Source: an uncultured Eubacteriales bacterium
GTDB lineage: Bacteria; Bacillota; Clostridia; Christensenellales; UBA1242
Reading direction: 5' to 3'
Assembly: GCA_900557645.1 (NCBI GenBank)
Contig: USSZ01000021.1
Coordinates: 1 to 17,906, forward strand
Length of the DNA stretch: 17,906 nucleotides
The notes below the pieces were generated by a model. The model saw nothing but the letters and a program-made list of their open reading frames with translations. It ran no database searches and was not told the origin of the DNA. The translations under genes and the position numbers were made by a program. Below, piece by piece: positions 5,987-12,805 of this stretch (the stretch's first letter is position 1; each line of letters starts with the position of its first letter).

Positions 5987-6364
5987 ATGTGTGAAAATGA
6001 AGCGATTATTTACGAGAAAGCAACGAATATGCTGTTGGGGCTTAAGATACAACCGGGTATGCATGGCTTTGACTATTTAAGAAAATCAATTGAATTATGT
6101 TTACAAGATGGGAGTTTAATAAATAATATTACTACAAAATTATACCCATTAGTTGCAAAGTCATTTAATGTTAAACCAAGCATAATTGAAAGGTGCATAC
6201 GAAATGCAATTAATCATTCTTTTAAAGTAAAAGGATTATTGGGTTTAAATAATTTATATGATACTATTATTTATAAGAATGATTTTAAACCATCAAATAG
6301 CGAACTTATTTCAATTGTTGTCGAAAAGATAAGAATTGAATTGTTAAAAGAAAATTTAGCATAG
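5987..6364 (+). CDS. Stand-alone Spo0A C-terminal DNA-binding domain protein
   Basis: 125 residues, nearly all matching the Spo0A effector domain: LLGLKIQPGMHGFDYLRKSI, LCLQDGSLINNITTKLYPL, AKSFNVKPSIIERCIRNAI and late KPSNSELISIVVEKIRIE. In Spo0A these are the helices of the six-helix DNA-binding domain; SIIERCIRNAI corresponds to the recognition helix region (S-x-VERAIRHAIE). The N-terminal phosphoacceptor receiver domain is absent: only about 15 residues precede the domain, and the palindromic promoter region lies directly upstream. Spo0A is the master regulator of sporulation in Bacillota. A receiver-less copy should bind DNA without phosphorelay control, or be controlled by its level. 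AGGAG (5977-5981) is well placed. It may be a paralogue of a full Spo0A elsewhere or a remnant in a lineage that lost sporulation. Confidence 0.86.
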   Translation: MCENEAIIYEKATNMLLGLKIQPGMHGFDYLRKSIELCLQDGSLINNITTKLYPLVAKSFNVKPSIIERCIRNAINHSFKVKGLLGLNNLYDTIIYKNDFKPSNSELISIVVEKIRIELLKENLA

Positions 6365-6484
6365 GTGATTAAATTAAAAAGATTTTAAAAATTAAAATGT
6401 ATCTAAAGAATGCGTTCATTTAAACTTTAATTTTGAAGTTTAAATTATTTTTTAAGCGAAAAATTATAAATTGTTTTTGTTTGC

Positions 6485-6513
6485 TTGTTAAAAAAATATA
6501 AATGTGATATTCT
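6485..6513 (+). promoter_or_regulatory. Putative promoter of the SecB-like gene
   Basis: TTGTTA (6485-6490), a 17-bp spacer and TATTCT (6508-6513) lie about 40 bp upstream of the start. The 190-bp gap before it (6365-6554) shows no gene and is very AT-rich. Confidence 0.5.
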
Positions 6514-6554
6514 TATATAGTAGATTGAAAATCTAGAAAAAATAAGGAGATATT

Positions 6555-6950
6555 ATGGCAAACGTTATAAGAAATATGAATTTTAAACCAATAATTGAAA
6601 AATTATCGTATGAAAGATTAAGCGAGCCCCAACCAAATGGCACTGTTAATATGAGAGTATGGGACGATTTGAAAGTTGAAAGATTGCGTTCTGATGCAGT
6701 TAAAATTATTTTAACAAGATATGTTAAGCCAGAACCTGCTTGTATATTTTCAATAGAAGCATCATTAAGTCTTGAAGTTATTATTAATACTGCTGAATAT
6801 GATAAACTTGATGATAGTGTTGAATACTTTAAGACAAGTGCAGTGGCAAGAGTTCTTGCAAGCAATTTATCAAGTATTTTATCTTCTATTACATTACATT
6901 CACAAATAGGTCCTATGATTACTGCTCCAGTAGTTCAATTTCCACAATAA
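6555..6950 (+). CDS. SecB-like (export-chaperone fold) protein
   Basis: 131 residues, soluble. The pattern resembles the SecB family and the SecB-like chaperones found with toxin-antitoxin systems. There are beta strands with ACIFSIEASLSLEVIIN, a polar turn, then a C-terminal helix VLASNLSSILSSITLHSQI followed by a short PMITAPVVQFPQ tail. SecB proteins also end in a long helix and a P-rich PPI-LPPIN strand. SecB itself holds preproteins unfolded for SecA, and is normally absent from Bacillota, where solo SecB-like proteins of unknown client occur. No toxin gene is adjacent: the neighbours are a Spo0A-like gene and a membrane-anchored protein. AGGAG lies 6 bp before the ATG. The fold assignment is by eye and tentative. 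Confidence 0.55.
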   Translation: MANVIRNMNFKPIIEKLSYERLSEPQPNGTVNMRVWDDLKVERLRSDAVKIILTRYVKPEPACIFSIEASLSLEVIINTAEYDKLDDSVEYFKTSAVARVLASNLSSILSSITLHSQIGPMITAPVVQFPQ

Positions 6951-7002
6951 AATAAAATTGTTTTAAATGAAATATATTTGTAAATTATTCAATTTATAAT
7001 GA

Positions 7003-7031
7003 CTAAATAGTTTTATGATTTATCTATTTAG
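7003..7031. repeat. Inverted repeat CTAAATAG / CTATTTAG
   Basis: Perfect 8-bp arms (7003-7010 and 7024-7031) flank a 13-nt loop, 53 bp after the SecB-like stop and 31 bp before the next start. There is no following T run, so it is not a clear terminator; it may be an operator or processing hairpin. A TATAAT sits just upstream at 6995-7000 without a good -35. Confidence 0.35.
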
Positions 7032-7062
7032 AAATTAAAAAATAATATCAAAGGAGAAAAGT

Positions 7063-7425
7063 ATGCTTATCGCAAGTATAGTTGTAATAGCAATATTTTT
7101 AATTTTTATAATAACAACTTATATTATTACAATTAAAAATTATTCATTTGATATTGATGGACAAAAGTTAAAAGTCCACAATCAAGGAAGTAAACTTCAA
7201 ATTTCACTTAATGATAAGGTTGTTTTAAAAGCAAATATGCCACAATTGATTAAAGGCGAAAGTTATGAAGTAGAAATTAATAAAAAAATATATACAATAA
7301 AATGTCAATGTAATTCTTTTGGAAATAAAATGAGAGTTGAAATCTTTCAAGGAGAAAATCTTATTACTGATAATGGGGTTGTTATAGAAAAGAAAATAAA
7401 AGAAGATAAAAAGTCAGAAAATTAA
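7063..7425 (+). CDS. Membrane-anchored small protein of unknown function
   Basis: 120 residues. Residues 1-24 are a single strongly hydrophobic helix (IASIVVIAIFLIFIITTYII) with no preceding charge, likely an uncleaved anchor. The rest is a beta-rich soluble domain: FDIDGQKLKVHNQGSKLQI, then NDKVVLKANMPQLIKGESYE, then a CQCNSFGNKMRVEIF segment. It ends in a lysine- and glutamate-rich tail. I do not recognise the family; the alternating strand pattern suggests a small beta-sandwich facing the outside, or the cytosol if the orientation is reversed. AGGAGA lies 6 bp before the ATG and a terminator overlaps the stop. No operon partner is evident. Confidence 0.7.
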   Translation: MLIASIVVIAIFLIFIITTYIITIKNYSFDIDGQKLKVHNQGSKLQISLNDKVVLKANMPQLIKGESYEVEINKKIYTIKCQCNSFGNKMRVEIFQGENLITDNGVVIEKKIKEDKKSEN

Positions 7426-7435
7426 CTGACTTTTT
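7408..7435 (+). terminator. Intrinsic terminator overlapping the stop of the membrane-anchored protein gene
   Basis: AAAAAGTCAG (7408-7417) pairs with CTGACTTTTT (7426-7435) around an 8-nt loop that contains the TAA stop. The U tract is part of the 3' arm. Confidence 0.75.
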
Positions 7436-7513
7436 ATTAACTTTAATTATAAATGTTTAATTGGTTAAATATTTATTAATGTTTGTTAAATGTTGTTTTG
7501 ATAAGGATAAAAT

Positions 7514-8302
7514 ATGAATAAGGGTATAAGTTTTTATTTTGGATATTATGAATTGCCTGAATTAAGGGCAAAAATGATAAAAGAGGCAGGTTTTGATTGT
7601 ATTATTACAAGTGCTGACAATAAATTTAAAAAGCAAAATGGAAGTATAAGAAAACAAATAAAATTATTTAAAAAGTATGATTTGAAACTATCAAGTTTAC
7701 ACATGAGATATAATTCTGATGAATTACATTACTTTTGGGAAGATGGGAAGAAGGGCGAAAAACTAAAAAAACATTTAATCAAAGATGTTAAAATTGCTCA
7801 TAAATATGGTTTTTCTTGTGTAGTAGTTCATTTATTTGGAAAATATTCAAAGATAGGTGAAAACAGATTGAAAGAAGTTTTAAATATTTGCGAAAAGGTA
7901 AATATTCCTCTTGCAATAGAAAATATAGATAATCAAAAGATATTTATTGAAACTTTTGAAAATATAAAACATCCTATGTTAAAATTTTGTTATGATTGTG
8001 GACACAATAATGTTTTTGATAGGGATTTTGATTATTTTTCTAATTATAATGATAAGTTAATAACACTTCATTTACATGATAATGATGGTGGAAGTGATTT
8101 GCATACTTTAAGAAAATTATGTAGTTCAACTATTGACTGGAAAAAGATTGCTTTAAATTTAAAGGGGCATGAAGATATAAATTTAGATTATGAAATTTTA
8201 AATAAAAATAACTCTACTTTGTCAATTATAGAGTTCTTAAAAGAGGCATTTTTGCAAGCACAAGAATTGGAAAACTTAATCCAAAGAAGCGAAAAATATT
8301 AA
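7514..8302 (+). CDS. Sugar phosphate isomerase/epimerase-like TIM-barrel protein
   Basis: 262 residues of the xylose-isomerase-like / AP-endonuclease-2 TIM barrel family. The expected metal and active-site ligands are at the ends of successive strands: H63 (SSLHMRY), H106 (VVVHLFG), E136 (LAIENID), D161 and H164 (CYDCGHNN), H186/H188 and D189 (LHLHDNDG) and H197. Such enzymes interconvert sugars or inositols through a divalent-metal enediol, or cleave at abasic sites (endonuclease IV). The short length and the LHLHDNDG motif fit the epimerase-like branch better. The substrate cannot be told. AAGGAT lies 6 bp upstream of the ATG. It has no operon partners: a terminator precedes it and a separate consensus promoter follows. 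Confidence 0.87.
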   Translation: MNKGISFYFGYYELPELRAKMIKEAGFDCIITSADNKFKKQNGSIRKQIKLFKKYDLKLSSLHMRYNSDELHYFWEDGKKGEKLKKHLIKDVKIAHKYGFSCVVVHLFGKYSKIGENRLKEVLNICEKVNIPLAIENIDNQKIFIETFENIKHPMLKFCYDCGHNNVFDRDFDYFSNYNDKLITLHLHDNDGGSDLHTLRKLCSSTIDWKKIALNLKGHEDINLDYEILNKNNSTLSIIEFLKEAFLQAQELENLIQRSEKY

Positions 8303-8387
8303 AAAAATATTTATCCAATAATTATAAATTTTATAAAAAATAATTATTAAAACATAAATATATAGAACATATAAGGGCAGTAGGGGG

Positions 8388-8416
8388 TTGACAAAATAAA
8401 AACTACATGATATAAT
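8388..8416 (+). promoter_or_regulatory. Perfect consensus sigma-A promoter of the YgjV-like gene leader
   Basis: TTGACA (8388-8393), a 17-bp spacer and TATAAT (8411-8416). The start should be at about 8423, leaving a 275-nt leader before the coding region. The preceding gap 8303-8387 holds nothing else that I see. Confidence 0.92.
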
Positions 8417-8422
8417 ACTAAT

Positions 8423-8697
8423 GTCGAGCGTAGATAAATGCTATATTAGGACTGCAAAATTTAAGATTATTTTGGAAATGTGTTGCATTAAAGACTTCAA
8501 TTCCAATTTCCATTTTTTCAAAATAATTTATATAGCATCACTTGTCTTGACTATCTTGCAAAAGCAAGAAACTAAGTCATATAGTCTTGTTTACAATGTG
8601 GAATTTTTATATTAAGTCATGGCAAACTTAAATAAAAATTAGTCTATGGTAACAAGAAAAAACTTATGGCGATAAGGGGTATTTCAAATTTTTTATC
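8423..8697 (+). ncRNA. Structured 5' leader of the YgjV-like gene (candidate cis-regulatory RNA or small RNA)
   Basis: The leader folds by eye into a long hairpin. Outer helix ATGCTATAT (8438-8446) pairs with ATATAGCAT (8530-8538). Next, 8464-8473 pairs with 8520-8529 (core ATTATTTT/AAAATAAT), stacked directly on it along the 3' strand. Inside, GGAAAT (8474-8479) pairs with ATTTCC (8506-8511). A second hairpin has GACTAT (8549-8554) with ATAGTC (8581-8586), enclosing CTTGC-AAAA-GCAAG (8555-8568). Further down, ATGGYRA occurs three times (8619, 8646, 8666), the first in a TAAGT/ACTTA hairpin and the last in a CTTA/TAAG hairpin. No known riboswitch class was recognised and there is no terminator in it. 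The 64-codon frame at 8421 lacks a ribosome binding site and is not believed to be a gene. Confidence 0.5.
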
Positions 8698-9426
8698 ATG
8701 ATTAATGTCAATTTTATACTTGCTCAAGTATTCGGCGTTGTGACGACATTAATAATGTGCCTTTCATATACAGTCAAAAGTAAAAAGACTTTTTTACTTC
8801 TTGGTTTTTTAGGCGATGTAATTTATGGAACTACCTTTTTGTTTGTAGGGTCTTTAAGTGCTGGAATTATTGCACTTATTTCATGCGTTCAAGGTTTGTT
8901 TCTTTATCAATTTAGTAAAAGGAATAAAAGACCTCCAAAAATAATTGCTTTAGCATTTATAATTGCTTTCCTTACAGCGGGGATTTTGACAATGGAAAGT
9001 TATTGGGATATAATTCCTATGATAACTTACGTGTGGTTTACAATTGCACTCTATCTTGAGAATGTTAAAGCAATTAAATTTATGTATATAATACCAAACG
9101 CATTACAAACAGTTTATGATTTTATTGTAATGGCATATGCCAGTGCCCTAGAAGATGGATTTGAAGCAATATATTTGACAGTGGTTGTAGTTGTCAACTA
9201 TATTAAAGCAAAGAAAAATTCAAAGGTTATTTATACAGAAGATGCAACACAAAGAGATTCATCAGAAGAATTTATAATGAAGAAAGGTTATTGCCCAAGA
9301 TTTTTACAGTCCGACATTATAAAAGATGAGATAGTTTTCAATAGTAAAATCATAAAAGGGTGGCTTAGAACAATAAGTGTGAAGGAGTTACATCCACCTT
9401 CAATGGCTACAAGTTGCCACAACTGA
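8698..9426 (+). CDS. YgjV-like inner membrane protein
   Basis: 242 residues with about six hydrophobic segments between residues 5 and 170. It resembles the Imp-YgjV family: AQVFGVVTTLIMCLSYTVKSKK, then LLLGFLGDVIYGTTFLFVG, then IIALISCVQGLFLY, with the basic cluster KRNKRPPK after the third segment. YgjV proteins are small membrane proteins without an established substrate; PnuC-like vitamin transporters share a similar architecture and are the main alternative. The last 65 residues (from about 178) are hydrophilic and end SMATSCHN, an extension I would not expect in YgjV. The only upstream purine run, AAGGGG (8674-8679), is 18 bp from the ATG, so initiation looks weak or controlled by the leader. 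It has its own consensus promoter and terminator. Confidence 0.78.
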   Translation: MINVNFILAQVFGVVTTLIMCLSYTVKSKKTFLLLGFLGDVIYGTTFLFVGSLSAGIIALISCVQGLFLYQFSKRNKRPPKIIALAFIIAFLTAGILTMESYWDIIPMITYVWFTIALYLENVKAIKFMYIIPNALQTVYDFIVMAYASALEDGFEAIYLTVVVVVNYIKAKKNSKVIYTEDATQRDSSEEFIMKKGYCPRFLQSDIIKDEIVFNSKIIKGWLRTISVKELHPPSMATSCHN

Positions 9427-9434
9427 AATACTTG

Positions 9435-9466
9435 AAAAAAAGAACGCAAAATTTGCGTTCTTTTTT
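9435..9466. terminator. Strong bidirectional terminator between the YgjV-like gene and gatB
   Basis: GAACGCA (9442-9448) pairs with TGCGTTC (9454-9460), extended by A/T pairs, with A-rich and T-rich flanks on either side (AAAAAA/TTTTTT). It lies between convergent genes and is the only GC-containing hairpin that could also end the gatB operon. Confidence 0.9.
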
Positions 9467-9638
9467 ATTTTATTTTAAATATAATGGAATAAAATAATTA
9501 AAAATAATTTTTAAAATAATAAATTATATTTAATTAATTTATTATTAATTATTTTTTTTAATTTTTATATTATTTTAATATTTAATTTTTTTAATTATTT
9601 ATAACAATATTTAATTAATTATTTATTTTATAATTTAA
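9467..9638. other. 172-bp spacer made almost only of A and T
   Basis: Between the terminator and the gatB stop almost no G or C is found (a GG near 9486 and single C at 9604). It has many ATTAATTA-type steps and A or T runs. No gene, promoter pair or hairpin with GC content is visible; it is probably a non-coding 3' spacer, with possible nucleoid-protein binding. Confidence 0.7.
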
Positions 9639-11051
9639 TTATTTTAATAATTCTTTGATTATTTTTTCTGCAATGACAGCATTTGCTTTACCTTTGGTTT
9701 CTTTCATTACTTGTCCTACAAACCATCTGAAAACTTTTTCAGGTGTATCACTAGTATGATAATCTTCAACTGCTTTTTGATTATTTGAAATAATATTTGT
9801 AATTAAGGTTTTTAAACTGTCTTCATCAACATTTCCACCCATTTCTTTTGCAAGCTCATCAACGTTTGCATTTTCTTCCCAAACTTTTGCAAATATATCT
9901 TTTGCAACAGTTCTTGAGATTTTAGACTGTTCAAGAAGAGTCAATATTTTTGCAAGATTTTCAGCAGAAATTTTAATTTCGGCATTATCTTCATCTTTAA
10001 TTTTACTTAATATGTCCGTAAGAAGCCAGTTTGCTACTATTTTTGGATTGTTATATAGTTTTATAGTATCTTCAAAGAATTTGATAATATCTCTATCTCT
10101 TGTAATAACATCAGCATCATATTCAGATAGATGGTATTCTTGAGTATATTTTTCCCTTAATTCTTCTGGCATTAAAGGCATAGTTTTACGAACTTTTTCA
10201 ACATCTTCTCTGCTAATTTCGACAGCAAGCATATCAGGGTCAGGAAAATAACGATAGTCTTGAGATGTTTCTTTCTTTCTCATAGAAACACTTTTTTCAT
10301 GATTGTCGTCCCATTTCCTTGTTTCTTGAACTATTTTACCACCATTTTTTAAAATTTCTATTTGACGATTTGCTTCATAGTTAATTGCTCTATAAACACT
10401 TTTGAAAGAGTTTAAGTTTTTCATTTCTGTTCTTTCGCCTAATATATTGCTACCTTTAGGTTTTACAGAAACATTTACATCGCATCTCATTCCACCTTGT
10501 TCCATTTTACATTCTGCAACATCTGCGAATATCAATCTTTGTCGTAATTTAGTTAAAAATTCAACGGCCTCGTCAGCACTAGAAATATCAGGTTCTGTTA
10601 CAAGTTCCATAAGTGGAACTCCACCTCTGTTATAGTCTATAAGTGTTCCTATTGCTTGAGATAAGTGAACAAGTTTTCCAGCATCTTCTTCAAGGTGAAT
10701 TCGATTTACACGAACTCTTTTATCTTTTAAATCAATATGTCCACCAACACATATTGGACGCACAAGTTGGCTTATTTGATATGCTTTTGCAAGGTCAGGA
10801 TAGAAATAATTTTTTCTTTCAAATACTGCAAGGTCATTTATTTCGCTATCTATAGTAAGCCCTGCTTTGATTACAAGTTCAACTGCTTTTTTATTTAAAA
10901 CAGGTAAAGCCCCAGGTAAACCTACGCATACAGGACAACAATTTGTGTTTGGTGTTGAACCAAATTGATTTTTACAAGTGCAGAAAACTTTACTATTTGT
11001 TTTAAGTTCTGCGTGGACTTCAAGTCCAATAACAATATCAAAATCTTGCAT
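9639..11051 (-). CDS. gatB: Asp-tRNA(Asn)/Glu-tRNA(Gln) amidotransferase subunit B
   Basis: 470 residues, full length. GatB binds the misacylated tRNA and activates its Asp or Glu carboxylate with ATP before amidation in GatCAB. It opens with FDIVIGLEVHAELKT and has the zinc-type cysteines C24, C26, C39 and C42 (FCTC, then CCPVCVGLPGALP). Next come ERKNYFYPDLAKAYQISQ, DYNRGGVPLMELVTEPD, CDVNVSVKPKG and YRYFPDPDM. The C-terminal YqeY-like helical domain that holds the tRNA elbow is complete (VFRWFVGQVMKETKGKAN). The ribosome binding site AGGGGGT overlaps the gatA stop region with 4 bp between genes, so it is tightly coupled. It is the last gene of the T-box-controlled operon. Confidence 0.97.
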   Translation of the reverse strand: MQDFDIVIGLEVHAELKTNSKVFCTCKNQFGSTPNTNCCPVCVGLPGALPVLNKKAVELVIKAGLTIDSEINDLAVFERKNYFYPDLAKAYQISQLVRPICVGGHIDLKDKRVRVNRIHLEEDAGKLVHLSQAIGTLIDYNRGGVPLMELVTEPDISSADEAVEFLTKLRQRLIFADVAECKMEQGGMRCDVNVSVKPKGSNILGERTEMKNLNSFKSVYRAINYEANRQIEILKNGGKIVQETRKWDDNHEKSVSMRKKETSQDYRYFPDPDMLAVEISREDVEKVRKTMPLMPEELREKYTQEYHLSEYDADVITRDRDIIKFFEDTIKLYNNPKIVANWLLTDILSKIKDEDNAEIKISAENLAKILTLLEQSKISRTVAKDIFAKVWEENANVDELAKEMGGNVDEDSLKTLITNIISNNQKAVEDYHTSDTPEKVFRWFVGQVMKETKGKANAVIAEKIIKELLK

Positions 11052-11055
11052 AATT

Positions 11056-12486
11056 TTACCCCCTATATCCTTTTTCTATATAATCAGCAACATTATATAC
11101 CATGCCTTCATTTAGATTGTTTGCAACTAATTGAATTCCAAAAGGAAGACCTTCTTTATTCTTTCCACAAGGAAGTGATAGGGCAGGAGCACCTAAAATA
11201 TTTGCAAGGATGGTAAATAAATCTTCTTTATACATAGAAATTGGGTCATTTGTTTTTTCACCAAGTTTAAATGCAACTCCAGTTGTGGTAGGAAGAATGA
11301 TGACATCGCAATTTTTAAATACTTTTTCTGCTTCCATTTTTAATTTTTGTTGCAATTTTTTTGCTTTATTGTAATAAGCATCAAAGTATCCAGAACTTAA
11401 CACAAAGTTTCCAAGCATAATTCTTCTTTTAACTTCTTTGCCAAATCCTTCACTTCTGCTCTTAAGATATATTTCGTCAACATTTAATGCGTTTTGACTT
11501 CTTCTTGAATATTTCACACCATCAAATCTTCCGAGATTGCTTGTTGCTTCAGCAGGTGCGATAATATAGTAACATGGAAGAGTTAATTCGAAATCTGGAA
11601 TAGATTCTTCTATAATTTCTGCCCCATTAGATCTTAAGAAGTTAACGACTGAATGATATGTTTGTTCAACGTCTAGACCTTTCACCATTTTTTCTACTTC
11701 TTTTAATACGCCAACTTTAATTCCCTTGATTTCGCCTTTAATTTGTGAAAGGAAATCTGGAACTTCGATTTTTAATGAAGTTTCATCATGCTCACTTCCA
11801 CCAGAAAGAATATTAAGCATATAAGCATTGTCTTTTACATTTTTTGTAATTGGTCCTACTTGTTCAATAGAACTTGCGAATGCGACAACGCCATATCTTG
11901 AAACTCGACCATAAGTTGGTTTTATTCCAACTACACCATTATAAGAAGAAGGTTGTCTAATAGAACCACCTGTATCAGTTCCAAGGGCAACAGGGCATAG
12001 ACCAGCACTTACAGCACACGCACTGCCACCACTAGAACCACCAGGAACACGAGTAGGGTCAAGTGCATTAAGTGTAGGTCCGAAAGCAGAGTTTTCAGTT
12101 GAAGAGCCCATTGCGAATTCATCCATATTTGCTCTGCCAATAATAACGGCGCCTTCTTTTAGCATTTTTTCAACTACAGTTGAATTATATTGTGCAACAT
12201 AATTTTCAAGAAATTTTGATGAACAAGATGCCTTTTTGCCTTTAAAGAGTATATTATCTTTAATGATTACAGGCACACCTGCAAGTTTGCCATTAAAACC
12301 ATTTTTAATTTTTTCATCAGCCTTTTCTGCTTGTTCTATTGCATCTTCATAAACTTCCAAAACAGCATTTAAGTTTTTCTTTTCATTTATTCTTTCTATA
12401 AAATATTTTGTTACTTCAACAGAACTAACTTTTCTCTCATGCAGAAGAGAAACAAGTTCAATAAGTGATAATTCTTCAAATTTCAT
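11056..12486 (-). CDS. gatA: Asp-tRNA(Asn)/Glu-tRNA(Gln) amidotransferase subunit A
   Basis: 476 residues. GatA is the glutaminase of GatCAB: it releases ammonia from glutamine, which passes to the GatB site. The amidase-signature triad is intact at K76 (VIIKDNI), S151 (PGGSSGGSACA, the cis-Ser) and S175 (DTGGSIRQP), with the 75- and 24-residue spacings of characterised GatA. The downstream VGIKPTYGRVSRYG and C-terminal ALSLPCG-GLPFGIQLVA segments are typical. GGAGGTC lies just before the ATG, 11 bp after gatC. Second to last in the aspS-gatCAB operon. Confidence 0.97.
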   Translation of the reverse strand: MKFEELSLIELVSLLHERKVSSVEVTKYFIERINEKKNLNAVLEVYEDAIEQAEKADEKIKNGFNGKLAGVPVIIKDNILFKGKKASCSSKFLENYVAQYNSTVVEKMLKEGAVIIGRANMDEFAMGSSTENSAFGPTLNALDPTRVPGGSSGGSACAVSAGLCPVALGTDTGGSIRQPSSYNGVVGIKPTYGRVSRYGVVAFASSIEQVGPITKNVKDNAYMLNILSGGSEHDETSLKIEVPDFLSQIKGEIKGIKVGVLKEVEKMVKGLDVEQTYHSVVNFLRSNGAEIIEESIPDFELTLPCYYIIAPAEATSNLGRFDGVKYSRRSQNALNVDEIYLKSRSEGFGKEVKRRIMLGNFVLSSGYFDAYYNKAKKLQQKLKMEAEKVFKNCDVIILPTTTGVAFKLGEKTNDPISMYKEDLFTILANILGAPALSLPCGKNKEGLPFGIQLVANNLNEGMVYNVADYIEKGYRG

Positions 12487-12497
12487 ATTGACCTCCG

Positions 12498-12791
12498 TTA
12501 ATCCAGCATTTTAGGCACACAGAAAGAGCCTTTTTTTGTTTTAGGACTATTTAATAAAATTTCTTCTTGAGGAAGACTATCTTTTGCACAGTCTTCTCGA
12601 AGGTCGGCAAGTTTATGAGAAGTATATTTTACTTCAACATCACTAACATCGCAATTTTTGACTTGATCGACAAGTTCAAGCATATTTTCAAATTCAGGAA
12701 TAAAAGAGTTTAATTCTTCTTCAGAAAATTCAAGAGAAGAAAGACCTGCAAGTCGTTTTACTTCTTCTATAGTTACTTTAGTTTTTTCCAT
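12498..12791 (-). CDS. gatC: Asp-tRNA(Asn)/Glu-tRNA(Gln) amidotransferase subunit C
   Basis: 97 residues, the normal size of GatC, the belt-like subunit that wraps GatA and GatB and stabilises the complex. It has the typical start TIEEVKRLAGLSSLEFSEEE, an acidic FENMLELVDQV helix, and ends with PKTKKGSFCVPKMLD, close to the usual FxVPKVL. A perfect AGGAGGTAA ribosome binding site lies before the ATG, within the 14 bp after aspS. The gene order aspS-gatC-gatA-gatB supports use in Asn-tRNA synthesis. Confidence 0.95.
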   Translation of the reverse strand: MEKTKVTIEEVKRLAGLSSLEFSEEELNSFIPEFENMLELVDQVKNCDVSDVEVKYTSHKLADLREDCAKDSLPQEEILLNSPKTKKGSFCVPKMLD

Positions 12792-12805
12792 ATATAATTA
12801 CCTCC

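Noticed and set aside
8421..8615. 64-codon open frame MSSVDKCYIR... in the YgjV leader
   Set aside because: It starts about at the predicted transcript start, has no ribosome binding site, and the DNA is occupied by long base-paired helices.
10402..11216. Plus-strand open frames opposite gatB and gatA
   Set aside because: They are antisense to well-conserved genes, lack ribosome binding sites and have unnatural composition.
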